From contig JAZRPB010000026.1 in assembly GCA_045649025.1 (NCBI GenBank), positions 1 through 48,133 of the forward strand: DNA of 48,133 nucleotides, read 5' to 3'. Below the pieces are notes generated by a model, which ran no database searches, was not told where the DNA came from, and saw only the letters and a program-made list of their open reading frames with translations. How positions within the stretch are numbered: position 1 is the stretch's first letter; every line of letters begins with the position of its first letter. Shown here in pieces: positions 43,423 through 48,133 of the stretch. Both the position numbers and the translations under genes were made by a program. Source of the stretch: Ornithomonoglobus_A sp045649025 (lineage in GTDB: Bacteria > Bacillota > Clostridia > UBA1381).

Positions 43423-43466
43423 CTTGTAAATTAACCTGAATAAACCCCTTAATTTACGCAAGGAAT
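43423..43466. promoter_or_regulatory. Inverted repeat upstream of the hydG promoter
   Basis: TAAATTAA (43427-43434) and TTAATTTA (43449-43456) are inverted repeats separated by 14 bp, and CTTG/CAAG extend the arms outward across a two-base offset. It ends about 20 bp before the hydG -35 box. It may be an operator or an AT-rich coincidence. Confidence 0.35.
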
Positions 43467-43479
43467 TTTGAGTTTATAA

Positions 43480-43508
43480 TTGACATTACAAAGATATTGT
43501 GATAGAAT
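43480..43508 (+). promoter_or_regulatory. Sigma-A promoter of hydG-hydF
   Basis: TTGACA (43480-43485), a 17-bp spacer and TAGAAT (43503-43508). Transcription would begin near 43515, giving a leader of about 65 nt that contains two alternative hairpins. The rest of the 324-bp gap to hom (43330-43420) shows nothing recognisable. Confidence 0.75.
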
Positions 43509-43516
43509 TACTGTGA

Positions 43517-43581
43517 GGAACTGTTTTAAATTTGTATAGCATAACAGTCCCATATACCAACTTGAAAAGGGGACTTTTTTT
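43517..43581 (+). promoter_or_regulatory. hydG leader with mutually exclusive hairpins (attenuator-like)
   Basis: The segment AACAGTCCC (43543-43551) can pair with the upstream GGAACTGTT (43517-43525, one mismatch). Alternatively its AGTCCC part pairs with the downstream GGGACT (43570-43575). The second hairpin is followed at once by seven T residues and also holds the G-rich ribosome site of hydG (ATG at 43582). This is the layout of an attenuator or a translational switch. No known riboswitch class is recognised. Confidence 0.45.
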
Positions 43582-45000
43582 ATGTATAATAAATTTTCGT
43601 TAAAGGCAGAGGAGTTTATAGATAACGAAGAAATTTTAAAAACTCTTGACTATGCTGAAAAAAATAAAAATAATCTTGAACTTATAAGTAGTATTTTAGA
43701 TAAAGCACGCGAAAGAAAAGGCTTAAATCACACCGAGGCATCTGTTTTACTCGCTTGTGAAAATGAAGATATCATAAATGAAATTTACGATTTGGCAGAA
43801 CAAATAAAAAAGGATTTTTACGGAAATAGAATAGTTATGTTTGCTCCGCTCTATCTTTCAAATTACTGTGTAAATGGTTGTGTATACTGTCCATATCATT
43901 ACCAGAACAAGCACATCACACGCAAAAAGCTTACACAAGAGGAGATAAAGGCTGAAGTTATTGCTCTTCAGGATATGGGACACAAGCGTCTTGCACTTGA
44001 AACAGGCGAGGACCCTGTTAATAACCCGATTGAATATGTTTTGGAAAGTATTAAAACCATATATAGCATAAAACACAAAAATGGTGCAATAAGACGTGTT
44101 AACGTAAACATTGCCGCAACAACGGTTGAAAACTACCGCAAGCTTAAAGAGGCAGGCATTGGCACATATATTCTGTTCCAGGAAACCTACCATAAGGAAA
44201 GCTACGAAAAGCTCCATCCCACAGGTCCAAAGCATGATTATGCATATCATACCGAGGCTATGGACAGAGCAATGGAGGGCGGCATAGACGATGTTGGTCT
44301 TGGTGTTTTATTTGGTCTTGAATTATATAAATATGAATTTGCAGGTCTTTTAATGCACGCAGAACATCTTGAGGCAGTACACGGCGTAGGACCTCACACA
44401 ATAAGCGTACCAAGAATTAAAAGAGCAGACGACATCGACCCGTCAACCTTTGATAACGGTATTTCCGACGAGATTTTTGCAAAGCTTTGTGCACTTATAA
44501 GAATATCTGTCCCCTACACAGGAATGATAATTTCTACAAGAGAATCGAAGGAGGTTCGTGAAAAGGTTATACGTCTTGGTGTATCGCAAATAAGCGGTGC
44601 CTCAAAAACAAGTGTGGGAGGTTATAGCGAGCCCGAGGATGAAGACGAGTGCTCCGAGCAATTTGACGTAAGCGATAAACGCACACTTGATGAGGTTGTG
44701 AGATGGCTTATGGAAAGTGGTTATATTCCCTCCTTCTGTACAGCCTGCTACCGCGAGGGCAGAACGGGCGATAGGTTTATGACCCTTTTAAAGAATGGTC
44801 AGATACAGAATTGCTGTCATCCAAATGCATTAATGACACTAAAGGAATTTTTACAGGATTATGCAAGCGAGGAAACTGTTAAAATAGGCGAGAAAATGAT
44901 AACCAACGAGCTAAATAACATTCCAAACGATAAAGTGCGTGAAATATGCAGGCAAAATCTTGAGAATATAGCAAACGGAAAAAGAGATTTCAGATTTTAA
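43582..45000 (+). CDS. hydG: [FeFe]-hydrogenase H-cluster maturase HydG (radical SAM)
   Basis: 472 residues. The radical-SAM cluster motif CVNGCVYCPY is preceded by FAPLYLSNY. The C-terminal extension carries CTACYREGRTGDRFM and NCCHPNALMTL, with the cysteines of the auxiliary cluster that separate HydG from the related ThiH. HydG cleaves tyrosine and makes the CO and cyanide ligands of the H-cluster iron. GGGG lies about 9 bp before the ATG, within a leader hairpin. hydF follows 94 bp downstream. HydE and the hydrogenase are not in this window. Confidence 0.96.
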   Translation: MYNKFSLKAEEFIDNEEILKTLDYAEKNKNNLELISSILDKARERKGLNHTEASVLLACENEDIINEIYDLAEQIKKDFYGNRIVMFAPLYLSNYCVNGCVYCPYHYQNKHITRKKLTQEEIKAEVIALQDMGHKRLALETGEDPVNNPIEYVLESIKTIYSIKHKNGAIRRVNVNIAATTVENYRKLKEAGIGTYILFQETYHKESYEKLHPTGPKHDYAYHTEAMDRAMEGGIDDVGLGVLFGLELYKYEFAGLLMHAEHLEAVHGVGPHTISVPRIKRADDIDPSTFDNGISDEIFAKLCALIRISVPYTGMIISTRESKEVREKVIRLGVSQISGASKTSVGGYSEPEDEDECSEQFDVSDKRTLDEVVRWLMESGYIPSFCTACYREGRTGDRFMTLLKNGQIQNCCHPNALMTLKEFLQDYASEETVKIGEKMITNELNNIPNDKVREICRQNLENIANGKRDFRF

Positions 45001-45094
45001 GGGTTTGGTATAAGGATACACACCCACAGTTTGATGCACAGTCTGAAAAAATTTTCTTTTAAGTTTAGATTTGTGAGGAGTAAAAAGTATAGAT

Positions 45095-46279
45095 ATGAGC
45101 TTTAATCAGATACCTATGTCGGAAAGAACACATATAGGTTTTTTCGGCAAAAGAAATGCGGGTAAATCAAGCATTGTAAATGCTATAACAAATCAGGATT
45201 TATCTGTTGTTTCCGACACAAAGGGAACAACAACCGATATTGTTTTAAAGGCGATGGAGCTTCTACCGTTAGGACCTGTTGTTATACTTGATACTCCAGG
45301 AATTGATGATAGCGGTGATTTAGGAAACTTAAGAATAAAAAAGACAATGCAAGCCCTCAATAAAACTGATATTGCAGTGCTTGTGATAGATATTAACGAT
45401 GGTTTAAGCTCATACGAACAGGAGCTTATACTGTCTTTTAAGCAAAAAAATATACCGTATATTATTGTGTACAACAAATCAGATACAGGTAACTTTAAAA
45501 AGCAGCTTTCGGAAAATGAGTTGCTTGTGAGTGCAAAAACACTTGTTGGAATAAACGAGTTAAAAGAAAAACTTGCTGCCTTTGCAAATGTCAAAAACAG
45601 CAATCGCCGTATAGTTGGTGACCTTGTTGACGCCAACGATTTTGTAATATTAGTTACTCCAATAGATGAAAGTGCACCAAAGGGTAGAATAATACTCCCC
45701 CAGCAACAAACTATTCGTGATTTATTAGATACAAATGCATCAGTTATTGTTTGTAAAGAAACCGAGCTTTGCAATACACTAGAAAATCTTGCCAAGAAAC
45801 CAAAGCTTGTTATAACAGACAGTCAGGTTTTTGGCGTTGTTGATAAAATAGTACCCAAAGATATTTTACTTACATCCTTTTCAGTATTAATGGCAAGATA
45901 TAAGGGTTTTTTAGATACCGCTGTGAAGGGTGCATATGCTATTAATTCTTTAAATGATGGCGATAAGGTTCTTATAAGCGAGGGTTGCACTCACCACAGA
46001 CAATGCAACGATATAGGCTCCGTTAAAATACCAAATTGGCTAAAGAGTTATACAAAAAAGAACTTAATTATACAAAATACATCGGGCGGTGAATTCCCAC
46101 AGGATTTAAGGCAGTATAAGTTAGTTATACATTGTGGTGGCTGTATGCTTACCGAACGTGAGGTACAAAACCGTATGAAATGTGCTATCGACCAAAATAT
46201 ACCTTTTACGAATTATGGTACCGCAATAGCTCATATGAACGGTATTTTAAAAAGAAGTATTGAGATTTTTCAAATATAA
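45095..46279 (+). CDS. hydF: [FeFe]-hydrogenase H-cluster maturation GTPase HydF
   Basis: 394 residues. The N-terminal GTPase domain has the P-loop FGKRNAGKSSIVNA, the switch region DTKGTTTD and DTPGIDDSGD. A dimerisation domain is in the middle, and the C-terminal cluster-binding domain has GCTHHRQCNDIG and HCGGCMLTEREVQ. This is the CxH...HCxxC pattern of HydF. HydF is the scaffold on which the diiron subcluster is assembled before transfer to HydA. GAGGAG lies 14 bp before the ATG, a longer gap than usual. It is in one unit with hydG. Confidence 0.95.
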   Translation: MSFNQIPMSERTHIGFFGKRNAGKSSIVNAITNQDLSVVSDTKGTTTDIVLKAMELLPLGPVVILDTPGIDDSGDLGNLRIKKTMQALNKTDIAVLVIDINDGLSSYEQELILSFKQKNIPYIIVYNKSDTGNFKKQLSENELLVSAKTLVGINELKEKLAAFANVKNSNRRIVGDLVDANDFVILVTPIDESAPKGRIILPQQQTIRDLLDTNASVIVCKETELCNTLENLAKKPKLVITDSQVFGVVDKIVPKDILLTSFSVLMARYKGFLDTAVKGAYAINSLNDGDKVLISEGCTHHRQCNDIGSVKIPNWLKSYTKKNLIIQNTSGGEFPQDLRQYKLVIHCGGCMLTEREVQNRMKCAIDQNIPFTNYGTAIAHMNGILKRSIEIFQI

Positions 46280-46300
46280 ATTCAGAAACGGAAGAAGAAA

Positions 46301-47575
46301 ATGTCATTTGAAGCAATAAACAAAATAATAAAAACAAAAATGCTGCACATTGCCGCATTTTTAAAATCTTTTTTTCACTGGACACTAATCGCTGCCCTAA
46401 TTGGTATTATATGTGCATTTTTAGGTGCAGCATTCCATATAAGCATAGATAAAGTAACGCAGCTGCGTACACAACATCCGCAAATAATTTATTTTCTGCC
46501 ATTAGCAGGAGTATTGATTGTGTGGCTTTATCATATCTCAAATATGAAAAAACACAAGGGTACAGATAATATTATTCAATCGGTACGCGGTCAGGAGAGA
46601 GTGCCGTTAAGAACTGCACCACTTATTTTTGTGTCAACAGTTATTACACATTTGTTTGGCGGCAGTGCCGGCAGAGAAGGTGCGGCACTTCAATTAGGCG
46701 GAAGTATAGGCTACAAAATTGCCGAGCTTTTTAAGTTTAGAAAGAAAGACAGAACAATTGTTGTAATGTGCGGAATGAGTGCTTTTTTCTCGTCACTTTT
46801 TGGTACGCCTTTAACTGCTGCAATTTTTGCAATCGAAGTTACCTCGGTAGGAATTATGCACTATTCAGCACTTATTCCATGCACAATTGCTTCACTTACT
46901 GCATATTCAATTGCAAAAATAATAGGCGTTCACTACACAATGTATCGCTACATACTTGCACCCTTTGTTAACATAACCTCCATTTTGCAGGTGGCTTTAA
47001 TAGCAATGCTTTGTGCAGCCATAAGCGTCTTATTTTGTATGCTACTCCACGGTGGTACGGCATTTGCAAAAAAGAAAATAAAAAATGAATATTTACGCAT
47101 TATAATTGGTGGTTGTATTATTGTTGTGCTTACTATGTTTGTGGGTACTTATGACTATAATGGTGCAGGCTCAAATGTTATTGAAACCGCAACAAGAGGT
47201 ATTGCCAATCCCGAAGCATTTATATTAAAAATACTATTTACTGTTATAACAATTTCTGTGGGCTTCAAGGGCGGTGAAATTGTGCCAACATTCTTTGTTG
47301 GTGCAACTTTTGGTTGTTTCTTTGCATCGCTAATTGGTCTAACTCCCGAATTTGGCGCTGCCGTTGGAATGGTTGCAATGTTTTGCGGAATGTTAAATTG
47401 TCCTGTTGCGTCAATTATATTAAGTATAGAAATGTTTGGCGATCAAGGTCTTATTCTGTTTGCAACTGCATCGGGTATAAGCTATATGCTTTCAGGCTAT
47501 TACGGACTATATCACAGTCAAAAAATAGTATATTCAAAAACAAGGGCAAAGTATATTAATGTAGACACAAAATAA
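46301..47575 (+). CDS. CLC-family anion channel/antiporter (EriC-like)
   Basis: 424 residues with about ten or more membrane segments. The gating-glutamate motif is present as GGSAGREGAALQLGGSIG (about 120-137). The next CLC hallmark region is SSLFGTPLTAAIFAIEV, and GGEIVPTFFVGATFG resembles the GxFxP-type motif late in the chain. The usual first motif GSGIP is not seen: the corresponding stretch reads NIIQSVRGQERVPLR. Such changes occur in divergent CLCs, including fluoride exporters, so the ion is uncertain. It starts 21 bp after hydF and may be co-transcribed; a link to hydrogenase maturation is not evident. Confidence 0.86.
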   Translation: MSFEAINKIIKTKMLHIAAFLKSFFHWTLIAALIGIICAFLGAAFHISIDKVTQLRTQHPQIIYFLPLAGVLIVWLYHISNMKKHKGTDNIIQSVRGQERVPLRTAPLIFVSTVITHLFGGSAGREGAALQLGGSIGYKIAELFKFRKKDRTIVVMCGMSAFFSSLFGTPLTAAIFAIEVTSVGIMHYSALIPCTIASLTAYSIAKIIGVHYTMYRYILAPFVNITSILQVALIAMLCAAISVLFCMLLHGGTAFAKKKIKNEYLRIIIGGCIIVVLTMFVGTYDYNGAGSNVIETATRGIANPEAFILKILFTVITISVGFKGGEIVPTFFVGATFGCFFASLIGLTPEFGAAVGMVAMFCGMLNCPVASIILSIEMFGDQGLILFATASGISYMLSGYYGLYHSQKIVYSKTRAKYINVDTK

Positions 47576-47636
47576 AGGTGCTATTAACCTCACAATTGTG
47601 ATACAGCAAAAATTATTATAATTTTTAAAAAAAGTA

Positions 47637-47665
47637 TTGACAACGCCATTACTTTATGCTATAAT
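47637..47665 (+). promoter_or_regulatory. Sigma-A promoter of the tRNA-Ser pair
   Basis: TTGACA (47637-47642), a 17-bp spacer and TATAAT (47660-47665), both consensus. The first tRNA begins at 47700, after a leader with a short hairpin GGGTT-GTA-AACCC. Confidence 0.87.
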
Positions 47666-47699
47666 ATCCCTTGTTGACGGGTTGTAAACCCATAAATAT

Positions 47700-47787
47700 G
47701 GAGAAATGTCTGAGTGGTTGAAAGAGCTGGTCTTGAAAACCAGTGATGTGCGAGCATCCGTGGGTTCGAATCCCACTTTCTCCTCCA
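47700..47787 (+). tRNA. tRNA-Ser (anticodon UGA)
   Basis: The acceptor GGAGAAA pairs with TTTCTCC. The anticodon stem CTGGT/ACCAG encloses CTTGAAA, so the anticodon is TGA. A long variable arm (GATG-TGCGA-GCATC) marks class II tRNA-Ser, the T arm is GTGGG-TTCGAAT-CCCAC, and the CCA is encoded. The discriminator base reads T, whereas bacterial tRNA-Ser commonly has G. Confidence 0.95.
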
Positions 47788-47871
47788 TTTACATTTTAAT
47801 ATGTACTATGCATATCGATATTTTTGTTTTCGAGAAGGCGGCAGAAATATTGTATGCAATTTTTTCTTTAA

Positions 47872-47962
47872 GGAGAAGTACTCAAGAGGCCGAAGAGGCG
47901 CCCCTGCTAAGGGTGTAGGTCGGGAAACTGGCGCGAGGGTTCAAATCCCTCTGTCTCCGCCA
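47872..47962 (+). tRNA. tRNA-Ser (anticodon GCU)
   Basis: GGAGAAG begins the acceptor, and GTCTCC with discriminator G and an encoded CCA ends it; the acceptor has one A-G mismatch and one G-T pair near its base. The anticodon loop CTGCTAA sits between CCC and GGG, so the anticodon is GCT. The long variable arm and T arm (GAGGG-TTCAAAT-CCCTC) are typical. It lies 84 bp after the first tRNA-Ser and is probably on the same transcript. Confidence 0.94.
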
Positions 47963-47971
47963 TTCGAAATT

Positions 47972-47994
47972 AACTAGCAATGCTAGTTTTTTTT
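47972..47994 (+). terminator. Intrinsic terminator after the tRNA pair
   Basis: AACTAG (47972-47977) pairs with CTAGTT (47983-47988) around CAATG, followed by six T residues. It begins 10 bp after the second tRNA. Confidence 0.88.
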
Positions 47995-48007
47995 ATTGTC
48001 TAAAACA

Positions 48008-48032
48008 AAAAAAGCACTATCCTAGTGCTTTT
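48008..48032 (-). terminator. Intrinsic terminator of the NUDIX gene
   Basis: AAAAGCACTA pairs with TAGTGCTTTT around TCC; the left A-run is a T-run on the minus strand. The stem includes the stop codon of the minus-strand gene. Confidence 0.82.
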
Positions 48033-48133
48033 AAATATAAAATACCAATCACTGTTTTAGCATCTGTAATCTCTTCATTTTCAATCATATTGATACAATC
48101 ATCTAAATCAATCCAATGAATTTCAATATCCTC
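48017..48133 (-). CDS. NUDIX hydrolase, probably ADP-ribose pyrophosphatase (C-terminal 38 codons)
   Basis: Only the last 38 codons are inside the window. They read EDIEIHWIDLDDCINMI, then ENEEITDAKTVIGILYL, ending KALG. The pattern hW-DLDe...I-DAKT-iGiLyl is the usual C-terminus of clostridial ADP-ribose pyrophosphatase-type NUDIX enzymes, which hydrolyse ADP-ribose to AMP and ribose 5-phosphate. The NUDIX box itself lies beyond the right edge, so the family call rests on this tail alone. Confidence 0.72.
   Translation of the reverse strand, partial: EDIEIHWIDLDDCINMIENEEITDAKTVIGILYLKALG

Noticed and set aside
47600..47630. AT-only hairpin AAAAATTA/TAATTTTT after the CLC gene as a terminator
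   Set aside because: The stem has no G-C pairs and is followed by A residues, not T residues, on the plus strand.
47706..47918. 70-codon reading frame over the tRNA region
   Set aside because: It is a translation of two tRNA genes and their spacer, not a protein gene.

Overview
This is an AT-rich stretch of a strictly anaerobic, spore-forming member of the Clostridia, most likely a gut-type Firmicute. The evidence is the end of a spoVA germination operon, [FeFe]-hydrogenase maturases (hydG, hydF), a full-length pyruvate:ferredoxin oxidoreductase, a type III glutamine synthetase, GatCAB, a very large 2-hydroxyacyl-CoA dehydratase activase, and many canonical sigma-A promoters with exact 17-bp spacers. 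I cannot name a species. Most of the window is core chromosome. There is no prophage, CRISPR array, intact insertion sequence or resistance island. The less ordinary material lies between the genes.

Layout. 1-1127 (+): end of spoVAD, then spoVAE. 1207-5448 (-): giant activase. Divergent from it, a single (+) unit at 5741-11896 reads icd-dxs-tlyA-ispE followed by two related membrane/coiled-coil proteins of unknown function. It closes with a strong terminator. 11948-18358 (-): parE-parC-citrate synthase-tagA from one promoter. 18534-20609 (-): glnN (GSIII). 20715-23863 (-): gatC-gatA-gatB with overlapping ends. 23947-24198 (+): remnant of an ABC exporter ATPase. 24336-26344 (-): upp-uraA uracil salvage. 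26501-27445 (-): class II aldolase. 27779-31291 (-): PFOR. 31506-34811 (-): ligA-aminotransferase. 35216-37057 (+): htpG. 37339-39758 (-): rlmB, an ACT-domain protein and a UPF0210 protein. 39909-43257 (-): hom-thrB-lysC, the aspartate-to-threonine branch. 43582-47575 (+): hydG-hydF and a CLC-type antiporter/channel. 47700-47962 (+): two tRNA-Ser genes. 48017-48133 (-): C-terminus of a NUDIX hydrolase.

Metabolically, PFOR makes acetyl-CoA and reduced ferredoxin. HydG and HydF build the cofactor of the hydrogenase that disposes of those electrons. Citrate synthase and isocitrate dehydrogenase lead to 2-oxoglutarate, and GSIII assimilates ammonia. The hydrogenase itself, HydE, aconitase and threonine synthase are not in this window.

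The points most worth following are: (1) a repeat of about 110 bp with a hairpin near each end, present in two full and two truncated copies. Three copies sit against intrinsic terminators, one supplies the stop codon of tagA, and one lies in the 5' leader of htpG; (2) a perfect TTTACACA-N4-TGTGTAAA palindrome between the divergent activase and icd promoters; (3) mutually exclusive hairpins in the hydG leader that look like an attenuator; (4) the paralogous membrane/coiled-coil pair; (5) two other palindromic intergenic elements. All assignments come from reading the sequence by eye and recalling protein families; no database search was run.
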